The notes: generated by a model not told the origin, from the sequence alone. A DNA stretch of 52,837 nucleotides from Brevinematales bacterium (GCA_026417555.1 JAOADA010000009.1:276-53112); one strand, 5' to 3'. Shown: positions 25,230 to 33,426, counted from the first letter of the stretch. Program-made: numbers and translations.

Positions 25230-26345
25230 CTACCACAAAAGGTAGGAGATGCCAACATGGTGATCATTTCCCATGCTATGAAGTATGCCAAGGAGAATAC
25301 GGTCTCGCACCTTGTCGAGGAAAAAATCTATCCCATCGATGGTTCCTCTATCAGGTGGAAGAGTGTAAAAAATCTCTTCAATTTTTATGGCTTTTTGCTC
25401 AGTATCTCGATAAGCGATGAGTCTGAGAGAGGTGTCTTTCTCTACAATAGCCACGTAGATTATGTCATTATCGAGTAAAATATCACTTCGCTGGATAAAA
25501 ATATCCCCTGTTGAGGGGAAAACAGCCTTCTTTTCCCATGTGCCAAAATATACCCAGAGTTCTATCGAGCTACTCATGGGGAGAAGGAGATAGATGTGCC
25601 CATTTCTCACCACTCCATGATAGAAAGGGCTTGCCGTAGGGATGGTGATGGGAGGGAAAGGGGCGAGGTCCCCCGTAGAAGTGAGAAAAACGAAATTGGT
25701 CATATTGGTAGTGACAAGGATGAGAGAGGAGGTTTCTTCTTTGGCCACGAGGCTTCCCAAATGAATAGTATCACTCTCAGGGACCTCAAAAGATCCAAAG
25801 CGTTGGGAGTAAGTGTTTTGGTCTATGCTATACAGTCGATGAAATGGGGTTTCCCTGGTGACGACAATTGTCTTTTTTCCTGTGGTAGCCAGAGCCATCA
25901 TTGTTCCAGAGGAAAAGGGCAGGATAGAAGAAGAGGTATTGTGGAGATTCGTGAGGTAAATATTTCCACTAGCGTCTTTTCCGTAGACGACAGCCTCTTT
26001 CTGGTCAGGGGACAATAAAATTTCAAAGGGTTCGGAGCAGGCCACACCATTGTTCAACCACGGAGAGAGTCTCTTTTGGGAAATATGATCATAGACAGAG
26101 GAGGCAAAAGTATTGGTATAGTAACAAATAAAAAAGGAAGGTGATGTCTCTTCTGCCATCTGGGAGATCTGGATATTCCTGAAGGTTATTCGAGACATGT
26201 GATGCGGCCATTCCCCTATCCATTCACTCGTATACGAGGAAAGCCGCGTTTTCACTGAGAGGTCAGAGATCGGCCCTAAGAGAAGAGAACATCCGGAAAG
26301 AAAAAAGAAATACCCTCCAAGAAGAAAGAGAGGAAGAGTTCTCAT
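25230..26345 (-). CDS. Lipoprotein of unknown function
   Basis: A 371-residue protein with a lipoprotein signal: MRTLPLFLLGGYFFFLSGC, with the lipobox LSGC. The rest is beta-rich with recurring short hydrophobic strands such as KEAVVYGKDASGNIYL and SSLILVTTNMTNFVFLTSTG, suggestive of a beta-propeller, though I cannot assign a family. AAGGAAAGGAAT precedes ATG 26345; a start at 26387 would add a tail before the signal peptide. It has its own promoter and ends exactly at folC. It is probably exported and membrane-anchored. Confidence 0.75.
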   Translation of the reverse strand: MRTLPLFLLGGYFFFLSGCSLLLGPISDLSVKTRLSSYTSEWIGEWPHHMSRITFRNIQISQMAEETSPSFFICYYTNTFASSVYDHISQKRLSPWLNNGVACSEPFEILLSPDQKEAVVYGKDASGNIYLTNLHNTSSSILPFSSGTMMALATTGKKTIVVTRETPFHRLYSIDQNTYSQRFGSFEVPESDTIHLGSLVAKEETSSLILVTTNMTNFVFLTSTGDLAPFPPITIPTASPFYHGVVRNGHIYLLLPMSSSIELWVYFGTWEKKAVFPSTGDIFIQRSDILLDNDIIYVAIVEKDTSLRLIAYRDTEQKAIKIEEIFYTLPPDRGTIDGIDFFLDKVRDRILLGILHSMGNDHHVGISYLLW

Positions 26346-26401
26346 ATTCCTTTCCTTAAAATATTTTGATAGGTTTGGGTGGAGCATACCAGGGCTGGGT
26401 T

Positions 26402-26431
26402 ATTATAGACGAGATGAGAAAAAAAATGCAA
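26402..26431 (-). promoter_or_regulatory. Promoter for the 25230-26345 lipoprotein
   Basis: On the minus strand, TTGCAT (26431-26426) and a perfect TATAAT (26407-26402) are spaced by 18 bp. Confidence 0.5.
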
Positions 26432-26552
26432 GAAAAGGAAAAATAAAAAGAAAAAGGATACAAGGTATGTGAAGGCAATGGGATTCTCCTCATGGCAAAA
26501 GATATGTTTCGGGTTTTCTGAGGGTGGTATTTTTTGGCAAGGGGTGGAAAAC

Positions 26553-26581
26553 TTGAAAGAAATCCTTTTTTTTCTTACAAT
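26553..26581 (+). promoter_or_regulatory. Promoter for the DPM1-like gene
   Basis: TTGAAA at 26553-26558 and TACAAT at 26576-26581 with a 17-bp spacer, 25 bp before the ATG. Confidence 0.55.
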
Positions 26582-26606
26582 AACCCCACACTGAGGGGAG
26601 TAGGCA

Positions 26607-27338
26607 ATGAAGACGGTAGTGATTATTCCAACCTACAATGAGAGAGAGAATATTCAAAAAATTGTTCCTGAGGTTTTGAAACAAGGGGAAAATATCCATG
26701 TGCTTGTCGTGGATGATAATTCCCCCGATGGGACAGCCCATGTTGTACGAGAAATGGCAGAGAAGACACCGCGGATTCACTGCCTCATAAGGCAAAAAAA
26801 AGAGGGGCTAGGCCGGGCTTATATTGCAGGAATGCAGTATGCCATCGCGCTTTCTGAGGGTTTTGATATTTTCTTTGAGATGGATGCGGATTTTTCTCAT
26901 GATCCAGCGGAAATGCCACTTTTTTTTGAGGCATTTGAGAAAGGGGCCGATGTGGTGTGTGGTTCGCGTTACCTTCATGGGGTGAGAGTGCTCAACTGGG
27001 ATCTCAAACGGCTTTTTTTGAGTCTTGGTGGGAACCTCTATGCTCGTTTTGCTACCGGGGTTCCGTTAACGGATTTGACAGGGGGATACAATGCCTATAC
27101 GAGAAAAGCCCTAGAGGTTATTAACCTTGCCTCTATTCGATCGAATGGGTATGCCTTTCAGATTGAGATGAAAGCGAAAGCGTACTATCATGGGCTTTCG
27201 GTAGTGGAGGTACCGATTATTTTTCGAGATCGGTATGAAGGAACAACAAAGATGAACTCTGGGATAGTTAATGAGGCCCTCTTTCAGTGTTGGGCTATAC
27301 GCTTTTCAAGGACTCGTATTCGCCATCAGAACCAGTAG
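26607..27338 (+). CDS. Polyprenol-phosphate mannosyltransferase-like GT2 enzyme
   Basis: A 243-residue DPM1-type transferase. VVIPTYNERENIQKIV, VVDDNSPDGT, FEMDADFSHDP (the DxD metal site) and VCGSRYLHG are all present, followed by LTDLTGGYNAYTRKAL and VPIIFRDRYEGTTKMN. It has no C-terminal membrane helix, as in soluble bacterial and yeast Dpm1 enzymes. It probably makes polyprenyl-phosphate-mannose for GT-C transferases, such as the membrane protein at the left end of the window. It has its own promoter and overlaps the convergent gene by 13 bp. Confidence 0.9.
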   Translation: MKTVVIIPTYNERENIQKIVPEVLKQGENIHVLVVDDNSPDGTAHVVREMAEKTPRIHCLIRQKKEGLGRAYIAGMQYAIALSEGFDIFFEMDADFSHDPAEMPLFFEAFEKGADVVCGSRYLHGVRVLNWDLKRLFLSLGGNLYARFATGVPLTDLTGGYNAYTRKALEVINLASIRSNGYAFQIEMKAKAYYHGLSVVEVPIIFRDRYEGTTKMNSGIVNEALFQCWAIRFSRTRIRHQNQ

Positions 27339-27991
27339 ATGGAAAAGGGCATAGCTTTGAGTTTTTTCTCCCTTTCTTTATAATCTGGCATAATAAAAGC
27401 CACATTTTTCCAAAAATCTTTTTGATGATGTTTCTCTCTCGTATGGACAAGTTCGTGAACGACGACATAGTCAATGAGATCCAAGGGGAGTAGGACCAGT
27501 TTCCATGTAAAACTGAGATGGTTTTGAGGTGAGCATGATCCATAGCGTTTGGTGGCAGAGGAGATTCGAACCCCGGTATATGAAAAACCATACCTCTTGG
27601 CATAGTAAGCTACTCTCTCGGTAAGCAAAAGATGAGCTTGTTGGCGATACCATTGCTCCATGAGATCTTGGGTTTCTTTTTTTTTCTTTTTGGGAAGAAA
27701 AAAAGCCGTTCCATCCCATCGGATGGAAGGGGTGGTATCAAGGATGATGGGATAGGACTCACCGAGGTAGAAAAGCTGTTGCCCCTCTTGAAAAGAGCCA
27801 TGGAAACGAGGTCGGGATATTACCTCATGACGCTTTTTTTCTATCCAGGAGGCATGGGTTTGAAGAAGACGTGTTATTTCATGGTCTTTTGTTGAGTGGG
27901 GACAGCGTATTTCCACTTTTCCATCTCCAAGAATGTGGATGGAGATGGTTTTTCTTTTGCTGCGAACGACGTGGTAAGGATACTCTTGCAT
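27326..27991 (-). CDS. YgjP/DUF45-like zinc metallopeptidase
   Basis: A 221-residue protein of the SprT-like/YgjP family. The active-site block VVHELVHTREKHHQKDFW gives the HExxH zinc site plus a downstream His. ATKRYGSCSPQNHLSFTWKL is the preceding conserved segment, and the N-terminal VRSKRKTISIHI is also typical. It is probably a cytosolic metallopeptidase whose substrate is unknown. It lies two bases downstream of the minus-strand membrane protein gene, in which order it is the last gene of that operon. Confidence 0.9.
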   Translation of the reverse strand: MQEYPYHVVRSKRKTISIHILGDGKVEIRCPHSTKDHEITRLLQTHASWIEKKRHEVISRPRFHGSFQEGQQLFYLGESYPIILDTTPSIRWDGTAFFLPKKKKKETQDLMEQWYRQQAHLLLTERVAYYAKRYGFSYTGVRISSATKRYGSCSPQNHLSFTWKLVLLPLDLIDYVVVHELVHTREKHHQKDFWKNVAFIMPDYKEREKKLKAMPFSIYWF

Positions 27992-27993
27992 CG

Positions 27994-29010
27994 TTAGATA
28001 ATCAGTCCGTACACCATATTGACAGCCGCAAGGAGGATATCATAGACCATAATGGTTACTGCTGTAGAAACAAGGAGAAAACTCAGGGCAGGGATGATGT
28101 CCTTGCCAATGAGCCGCTGGTTCTGGAAGGTGAGTCCAAACCCTGCACAAAGGACAATGATTACAATCATCATCGTGTAATAAGAAACCTTGAAAAAGAT
28201 GACAATTCCCATATGGTAGAAATTGATTCGAGAACCATAGAGGTAATCATTGTAACGAAGGACATCGATGAGGCTAATGTCTTCTAGGTTTCCATGGGCA
28301 CGGAGGGAATATACTGCATCCACAGGGTAGGGGAGCGTGAGTTTTTTGAGGGAGTAACTTTTTTGGGATACGAGGTTGCCATTCTTGTACTCATAGGATT
28401 TGGCAGAGAGGGCAAAGAGGTCCGTTTCGTATGCTTTTACCTGAGGGGAGATAAAAACATAATCCAAACGCCCCTGAGTATCAAAGGAAACGATCTTGAA
28501 GTTTATTCCGTAGTACACCCCTTGAGGGGCCTTGTAGAGTTTTTCAAAGGAAAGAAAGGTGTTTTTTTGGGCAAAGGCAAGATTGTCTTTGGATACAAAC
28601 CAGGAGAGAGAGGCAAACTCCGACGCACTTACGTTGGTAGGATTGATGGTGAATTTTGGCATAGCTTTGGCTTTTTTTGCCTGAAGAATGAGGGATTGTT
28701 GTTTGAACTCTGTGAGAAAGGGGACAGTCACCTCTTGGAGGAGGATACCTCCTCCCATGATCAAAAAAATATAGAGAATCACGGGCCCCAGCGCGCTTTG
28801 TTGAGAGATGCCTCCCCCCTGAAAAACCAATCCCCATAAAAGAGCCAGCCCAGCCAAAATAGGAAGATAGGTGTAGATAAGCCGCAGAGAGGCAATAAGG
28901 GCATCGATGGGGGGGAGTTTGGACATTTGGAGAAAGTAGACCATCCCAGCTATTCCCAGGACGAGAGCCAGAAGAAACAAATAAAGAAAAAACTGACTCA
29001 ATTTTTTCAT
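27994..29010 (-). CDS. LptF/LptG-like membrane protein (second of pair)
   Basis: A 338-residue protein with three N-terminal hydrophobic helices (to about residue 105), a central soluble domain of about 150 residues rich in beta strands, and three C-terminal helices. This is the topology of LptF/LptG, the permease subunits that move lipopolysaccharide off the inner membrane. FLTEFKQQSLILQAKKAK marks the periplasmic junction. Sequence similarity is weak, so the family call rests on topology and on its neighbour. AAGGAG precedes the ATG. No LptB-like ATPase is nearby. Confidence 0.55.
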   Translation of the reverse strand: MKKLSQFFLYLFLLALVLGIAGMVYFLQMSKLPPIDALIASLRLIYTYLPILAGLALLWGLVFQGGGISQQSALGPVILYIFLIMGGGILLQEVTVPFLTEFKQQSLILQAKKAKAMPKFTINPTNVSASEFASLSWFVSKDNLAFAQKNTFLSFEKLYKAPQGVYYGINFKIVSFDTQGRLDYVFISPQVKAYETDLFALSAKSYEYKNGNLVSQKSYSLKKLTLPYPVDAVYSLRAHGNLEDISLIDVLRYNDYLYGSRINFYHMGIVIFFKVSYYTMMIVIIVLCAGFGLTFQNQRLIGKDIIPALSFLLVSTAVTIMVYDILLAAVNMVYGLII

Positions 29011-29019
29011 CGTTACTCC

Positions 29020-30006
29020 TTAGACCTTTCGTGGAAGGCCATTTTTGAGAATGAGAATTCCATACCCCACGAGGGTAGCCAAAACCCCCATCAGAAGACT
29101 CGGAAAAGCTACTCGTAAAAGCCCAATACGTATCCCAAAACTCATCAGAGAGATGAAACTCAAAAAATGGGGGAAGCTAAACCACGCAGCCACTCCTAAG
29201 AGGACCAAAAAGGATCTGACAAGCATCTGAATCTGAGGCTCTTTGAGGAAGAGAGAGATACCTGCCAGGAGAGAAAAATACCCAGCTGACATAAAAAGGA
29301 TGCCCAACAAAGAGCTCACAACACCCCAGCTATAGAAGGTGCGGAAGAAAACCTCTCGGAGTTTTCGGACGTAGGCAAAGTAAGCCTCAAAAAAGATTTT
29401 GGTAAATCCTGTTTCTTGAAAGGATGGCGCCCTCTCTTTGAGAGAAAGGGAGAATACCCGTGCTTCTGGAGTAAAACTGGCATCCCCTACCCGCGAACTT
29501 GCTTGGAGAGTAAGGGTTGAAGCGTTGGTTTTCCATGAGGAGGCGAGATAGATATCACCTGTGAACACAAGGTGTCTCTCTTTGCCTTCTGCAAGGTACA
29601 CCTGAACATCTCCATAGGGGGTAATGTATCCAGACTGGGGCAAGGGTTTGATAGAGAGAGGCTCATAGTGCATAAAGTTGACAAAATCCCACCGGAAAAA
29701 GAAAAAAAGCAAAAGAACAATGGTATTCAGAGAACCTATGAGGGGCATGATACGGATCATGAAGCGAGAATCGCTGGATTCAATCTTGGCAAAAAAGATA
29801 AGGGTAGAGAAGATGGCCATCAGCGGAAGAGAATGAACCAGCAAAAGGGCATAATTTTTGAAAGCCTCGAGAAGGATAGCCTGTTCTCCGCGAAATTTCA
29901 TGCCCAAGAGAAGGTAGAAAAAATAAAAAAGTCCTAAAAATGAGAGATACACAAAAGTTGTAAAAAATGTCTTTGCATATTTTTTGATAACCTCAAGGTA
30001 TATCAA
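29020..30006 (-). CDS. LptF/LptG-like membrane protein (first of pair)
   Basis: A 328-residue protein when read from TTG at 30006, which follows AGGAGG at optimal spacing; an ATG at 30063 has no ribosome-binding site. YLEVIKKYAKTFFTTFVYL, then SLPLMAIFSTLIFFAKIESSDS, matches the pattern of LptF/YjgP N-termini (helix, LP motif, polar turn). A beta-rich soluble domain and three C-terminal helices follow. With its neighbour it could form an Lpt-type permease pair or a related lipid exporter. The call is inference from topology and weak motifs. Confidence 0.55.
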   Translation of the reverse strand: MIYLEVIKKYAKTFFTTFVYLSFLGLFYFFYLLLGMKFRGEQAILLEAFKNYALLLVHSLPLMAIFSTLIFFAKIESSDSRFMIRIMPLIGSLNTIVLLLFFFFRWDFVNFMHYEPLSIKPLPQSGYITPYGDVQVYLAEGKERHLVFTGDIYLASSWKTNASTLTLQASSRVGDASFTPEARVFSLSLKERAPSFQETGFTKIFFEAYFAYVRKLREVFFRTFYSWGVVSSLLGILFMSAGYFSLLAGISLFLKEPQIQMLVRSFLVLLGVAAWFSFPHFLSFISLMSFGIRIGLLRVAFPSLLMGVLATLVGYGILILKNGLPRKV

Positions 30007-30180
30007 GGTTGCCTCCTGCACAAGAGTTTGATATGGCAGGGATATTTGTGTATATATCGGCATGAAGGGAGGAAAAAATTGAGTTTTTTTGTATAAAGTA
30101 AGGGGGATTTTTCTTTGAGGAGGGGATATTTTTTTAATGAAAGGGGAGTGGTTTTTAGAGAAAGCAAGGGGTTTCTTCTG

Positions 30181-30213
30181 AAAAAAGAAAAGGCCGTCTG
30201 AAGAAGACGGCCT
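30181..30213 (-). terminator. Terminator of the secreted-protein operon
   Basis: Stem AGGCCGTCT (30191-30199) pairs with AGACGGCCT (30205-30213). On the minus strand the hairpin is followed by a T-rich run, just after the stop at 30226. Confidence 0.85.
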
Positions 30214-30225
30214 CGGATACCTTGT

Positions 30226-30657
30226 TTAGAGAGAGGAGAGGAGTTTCTCTGCCTCTTGTTTGGCCTCTGGTGAGGCTGTGGGGTTTTTCACCACCTCTTC
30301 CAATCGCTGTCTTGCTTTGGTTTTGGCATCAGAAATGAGGAAGCTGACATCTGCATCCGTCATTCCAGCCTTCCTGACCTTTTCTTTGTCTGTTTGCAAG
30401 AATTTAACGAGAAGTATATAGGCTTTGGCGGTTTGGATCCGGGTCGCCGAGTTACTTTCTCTCCGTTCTCTTTCTAAAGCCTCTCGCAGGGTTTTCATCA
30501 CGGTTTCAAAAGAGAGATCCTCTTTGGGAGTAGTAACGGTTGGTTTTTGTTCGGGAGTGGGAGAGGGGGGCTTCTCTTCTGGCTTGGTTTCTTTCTTTCC
30601 ACAGGCAGAAAGCCCTATCATGCTGATGATAATGACCATACTAAGAATCCGTTTCAT
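30226..30657 (-). CDS. Small lipoprotein, Pro/Glu-rich
   Basis: A 143-residue lipoprotein: MKRILSMVIIISMIGLSAC gives the signal and the lipobox LSAC. A Pro/Glu/Lys/Thr-rich linker then leads to a mostly alpha-helical charged domain of about 90 residues (FETVMKTLREALERERRES through to the end). No family recognised. I chose ATG 30657 because AAGGAGG sits 6 bp upstream; an ATG at 30663 abuts that site, and 30735 would precede the signal peptide. It is the last gene of an operon with two secreted proteins and could interact with them at the membrane. Confidence 0.75.
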   Translation of the reverse strand: MKRILSMVIIISMIGLSACGKKETKPEEKPPSPTPEQKPTVTTPKEDLSFETVMKTLREALERERRESNSATRIQTAKAYILLVKFLQTDKEKVRKAGMTDADVSFLISDAKTKARQRLEEVVKNPTASPEAKQEAEKLLSSL

Positions 30658-30671
30658 ACTCATCCTCCTTG

Positions 30672-31118
30672 TTATTTCCATTCGATGGATTGCATGAGTT
30701 TCCACGCTGTTTTCACTGTCGCCTCTCGATGCCACTTGTCATAGAGAGCAAACTGAAGAACGACAGGAAAGATCTCAGGAGACTTTGTGGTCCCTAAAAT
30801 CTTGAGAAGCTCTTCTGCAATCACATCGTCATAAAACATCACCTGATCCTCTTCTTTGAATCGGGGATTCTGGTAGTAATGGAGAAGCAGATCCTTGACG
30901 AGTGCAAATGTGGCGGGGTCTTGGATGTTGGCGGCAATCACTGGAAGAGCCAGGCGCTTTTTTTCGTATTCGCCCTGTGTCTTGAGGATACGAAGGGCTG
31001 TCTCCATCTCTGTTTCTGTTCCAATACGAAACTCAGTGATGGAACGAGGTCTTTCCTTGATCTGGGCATATCCAGTGATGGCGAGGAGAAGGCTTACCAG
31101 AATCCCAAGTTTTTTCAT
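30672..31118 (-). CDS. Secreted protein, possible HEAT-like helical fold (short paralogue)
   Basis: A 148-residue protein with a signal peptide (ILVSLLLAITGYA, then Q). The rest is helical with paired amphipathic helices, as in HEAT-like repeats. Its end, KWHREATVKTAWKLMQSIEW, resembles HRDETVKAAWAAMQKLQW of the upstream neighbour, so the two are probably paralogues or share a domain. The function is unknown; a periplasmic scaffold is one possibility. The gap to the upstream gene is only 6 bp. Confidence 0.75.
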   Translation of the reverse strand: MKKLGILVSLLLAITGYAQIKERPRSITEFRIGTETEMETALRILKTQGEYEKKRLALPVIAANIQDPATFALVKDLLLHYYQNPRFKEEDQVMFYDDVIAEELLKILGTTKSPEIFPVVLQFALYDKWHREATVKTAWKLMQSIEWK

Positions 31119-31124
31119 GGTTTC

Positions 31125-31859
31125 CTACCACTGGAGTTTTTGCATGGCTGCCCACGCGGCTTTCACAGTTTCATCACGGTGAGAATCAGGAGCCATAACC
31201 ACTTGAAGGAGGGCAGGAAAGGCTCGTGGGTCTCCCAACTCTCCCAAGGAGATAATGATAGCCTCTGCTACTCTATCATCTTCAAATCGTTGGGTATCTT
31301 CTTCGCTAAACTTTCCTCTATCGATACCGTATTTGGTCTTGAGGAGATACACCAGTTTGGGAACAATGAGCTCCCTATCCCCAAGGGCGGGAAGGGCACG
31401 GGCAGCGGCTATACGTGGTTTGGTGGCAGTGTCTCTTTCGATCACGTTAAGCATTGTCTCAATATACATTTTGTTGCTACTCTCAGCAATTCCTTGAATG
31501 GCCAGCACGCGGGCGTCAGGACTTACCACAAACATCTTCTGGGCTGTTTTTTGTGGGTTCCGCACTTCCCACATCACGATACGTTCCAGATACTCGTACT
31601 TTCTCGAGGGGACATTGGTTACCTTTGTCATGAGAAGTACGATCTTAAACTGGGTGTCAAAAGCCCCTTCTTTTCCAATGGTTTTGATAAACTCTTGTTC
31701 CAAATAGGGGAGCACGGGATCAGGAAGTTTGAGTTCTTTGGGAACAGCGGAGATAGGTACATTAGGGCTCAGGAGAGACCCTACCATCTCTATCTGCGCG
31801 AGGAGAGGTACGGAAAAAACAGAGAGGCACAAAAGGATGAAAAGAATTTTCCCTTTCAT
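31125..31859 (-). CDS. Secreted HEAT-like repeat protein (long paralogue)
   Basis: A 244-residue protein with a signal peptide ending LLA-Q. Several helical pairs follow. IAAARALPALGDRELIVPKLVYLL and VAEAIIISLGELGDPRAFPALLQVV are recognisable HEAT/PBS-lyase-like repeats. I chose ATG 31859 behind AAGGAG; the earlier TTG at 31865 is too close. First gene of a three-gene operon with its own promoter and a terminator at 30181-30213. The role is probably protein binding in the periplasm, which is an inference. Confidence 0.78.
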   Translation of the reverse strand: MKGKILFILLCLSVFSVPLLAQIEMVGSLLSPNVPISAVPKELKLPDPVLPYLEQEFIKTIGKEGAFDTQFKIVLLMTKVTNVPSRKYEYLERIVMWEVRNPQKTAQKMFVVSPDARVLAIQGIAESSNKMYIETMLNVIERDTATKPRIAAARALPALGDRELIVPKLVYLLKTKYGIDRGKFSEEDTQRFEDDRVAEAIIISLGELGDPRAFPALLQVVMAPDSHRDETVKAAWAAMQKLQW

Positions 31860-31891
31860 AAACAACTCCTTGTTGTGTTTTTTGCTCTTTT

Positions 31892-31919
31892 ATTGTATAC
31901 CATCTCACTTTTTTGTCAA
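31892..31919 (-). promoter_or_regulatory. Promoter for the HEAT-like operon
   Basis: On the minus strand, a perfect TTGACA (31919-31914) and TACAAT (31897-31892) have a 16-bp spacer, about 32 bp before the ATG. The remainder of the 288-bp gap holds only the rplU promoter. Confidence 0.65.
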
Positions 31920-32083
31920 GTTTTCTTTGAGTTTTATCGGCCGCTCGTTTCTTATTTCTAAAGTGTTTTTTTTGTTTTAGAAAAATGTCTATATAGAAAA
32001 CTCTTTGTAAAGAAAAGACCGAAGAGAGTTCTTTTCTCACAGAAGAAGTGACGAATTTTTCAAAAAAATCCTTCGGGGAAAGA

Positions 32084-32112
32084 TTGACAAATTTCTCTCT
32101 TCCCCTTAAAAT
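32084..32112 (+). promoter_or_regulatory. Promoter for rplU-prp-rpmA
   Basis: A perfect TTGACA at 32084-32089 and TAAAAT at 32107-32112 with a 17-bp spacer, 35 bp before rplU. Confidence 0.7.
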
Positions 32113-32147
32113 AATGTACTCATATTCTCAGGAAAAGGAGATGACCT

Positions 32148-32489
32148 ATGTACGCTATTGTTGAAATTGGTGGCAAGCAATACAAGGCTGAGAAAGGTGC
32201 TCTTCTCCGTGTGGATCATCTTTCTGTCAAGGAGAATGACAAGATAAAGGTCAAAGAGGTTCTTTTTCTCCATATGGAAAAGGGGGATGTGATTGGACAA
32301 CCCTATGTGAAGGATGCAGTTGTTGAGTGCAAGGTAGTAAAAGCCGAGGAGAAGGGTGAAAAACTCACGGTTTTTAAATACAAGCCAAAAACAAACTACT
32401 CGGTGAAGCGAGGGTACCGGCACACTTATACGGTGCTTGAGGTGCTGAGTGTGTCTCAGGAGAAGCCCAAAGCCTCTTCTGAGGCATGA
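32148..32489 (+). CDS. rplU: 50S ribosomal protein L21
   Basis: The 113-residue protein begins MYAIVEIGGKQYKAEKGALLRV, the L21 signature. It ends with the KRGYRHTYTVLEV-type rRNA-binding segment found in all L21 proteins. It binds 23S rRNA next to L20 and L15. AAAAGGAG precedes the ATG. Its stop overlaps the start of the prp-like gene as ATGA, the usual L21-Prp-L27 arrangement. Confidence 0.98.
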   Translation: MYAIVEIGGKQYKAEKGALLRVDHLSVKENDKIKVKEVLFLHMEKGDVIGQPYVKDAVVECKVVKAEEKGEKLTVFKYKPKTNYSVKRGYRHTYTVLEVLSVSQEKPKASSEA

Positions 32490-32800
32490 TAGATATCACC
32501 ATTTCTGAGACAGCACATCGGCTTGTGGCGTGTGGTCATGCCCTTTTTGATGAAAAAGGGCGGGATATTGTGTGTGCTGCTGTTTCAGTTACCCTTCAGG
32601 GGTGGGTGGTAGGGACGCGTTTACTTGGGAAGCAGGATGTGCGTGTGTGGCAACAGGGAGATACCTGGGAAGCGAGGGTGGAGCACATGAATGAAGAGTC
32701 CCTGTTGTTGTGGAAAAATATGATTCTGATGCTGGATATTCTGTCAAGACAATATCCAGAATATATACGATTACATTGGGAGGAGAACCATGGCTCATAA
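32486..32800 (+). CDS. prp: Prp-like cysteine protease (YsxB family)
   Basis: A 104-residue protein between L21 and L27. The catalytic pair fits Prp: His18 in CGHALFD and Cys30 in RDIVCAAVS, 12 residues apart as in the characterised S. aureus enzyme. That enzyme removes an N-terminal extension of L27. Here the downstream L27 starts directly at MAHKKGGG with no such extension, so the substrate must differ or the activity be vestigial. ATGA overlap with rplU and an 11-bp overlap with rpmA indicate tight translational coupling. Confidence 0.88.
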   Translation: MIDITISETAHRLVACGHALFDEKGRDIVCAAVSVTLQGWVVGTRLLGKQDVRVWQQGDTWEARVEHMNEESLLLWKNMILMLDILSRQYPEYIRLHWEENHGS

Positions 32801-33089
32801 AAAAGGTGGCGGTGTTGCCAAGAATGGCCGTGATAGTGAATCCAAACGCCTGGGTGTCAAGGTATACGGTGGACAGCCTGTGATTGCAGGGAATATCATT
32901 ATTCGTCAGAGGGGGACACAGTTTCACCCCGGAAAGAATGTAGGGATGGGGAGGGATCACACCCTCTTTGCGTTGAAGGCGGGGATTGTTCAGTTTGCCC
33001 ATAGCAAGAATCGTCAACTTGTGCATGTGATTGAGGTGAAAGAGGCAAAACCCAAGAAGACAAAAACGGCAAAAGCCAAGGCCGAATAA
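32790..33089 (+). CDS. rpmA: 50S ribosomal protein L27
   Basis: The 99-residue protein starts [20 protein letters not shown], the mature N-terminus that reaches the peptidyl-transferase centre. [21 protein letters not shown] follows as expected, and the C-terminal tail is Lys/Ala-rich. GGGAGGAG lies at a good distance from the ATG, within the end of prp. No in-frame upstream start would add the LNLQFFA-type cleavable extension known from Firmicutes. Confidence 0.98.
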   Translation: MAHKKGGGVAKNGRDSESKRLGVKVYGGQPVIAGNIIIRQRGTQFHPGKNVGMGRDHTLFALKAGIVQFAHSKNRQLVHVIEVKEAKPKKTKTAKAKAE

Positions 33090-33099
33090 GGAGCCGGTC

Positions 33100-33426
33100 A
33101 TGACCCAGGAGAGGCTTGCCTATTTCAAAAAACGGCTCGAGGAGATGAAAGACTCTCTGCTTGAGAATATCCGGGGGGAAACGGCCGAAGAGAGAAATCC
33201 ATTTGAAACAGACGGTGATGTTGTGGATCAGGCAGATATGCTCAGTACTGCCTCCCTGGTAGAAGGTTTGTCCAATACCCAAAAGAGAACACTTGAGGAT
33301 GTTCTTCGGGCTTTGCAGCGCATTGAGAATGGTGTCTATGGAAAATGCAGTGTGTGCGGAGAGGAGATTGACGAGGAACGCCTCGAGGCTATCCCCTACG
33401 CTGAAAAGTGTCGAAAGCATATGTAA
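33100..33426 (+). CDS. DksA/TraR-type zinc-finger protein
   Basis: A 108-residue protein of the DksA/TraR family. A long N-terminal helical hairpin carries DVVDQADMLS, matching the acidic tip that enters the RNA polymerase secondary channel. LQRIENGVYGKCSVCGEEI leads to the zinc finger, which reads Cys-x2-Cys-x17-Cys-x2-His, so the fourth ligand is His instead of the usual Cys. It probably tunes transcription with ppGpp. It lies 10 bp after rpmA and ends at a strong terminator. Confidence 0.88.
   Translation: MTQERLAYFKKRLEEMKDSLLENIRGETAEERNPFETDGDVVDQADMLSTASLVEGLSNTQKRTLEDVLRALQRIENGVYGKCSVCGEEIDEERLEAIPYAEKCRKHM

Noticed and set aside
27555-27590. A tRNA-like T-arm motif (GGTTCGAATC on the minus strand)
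   Set aside because: The flanking bases do not form a 5-bp T-stem and no acceptor or anticodon stem is present. The bases encode the conserved SSATKRYGSC segment of the YgjP-like protein.
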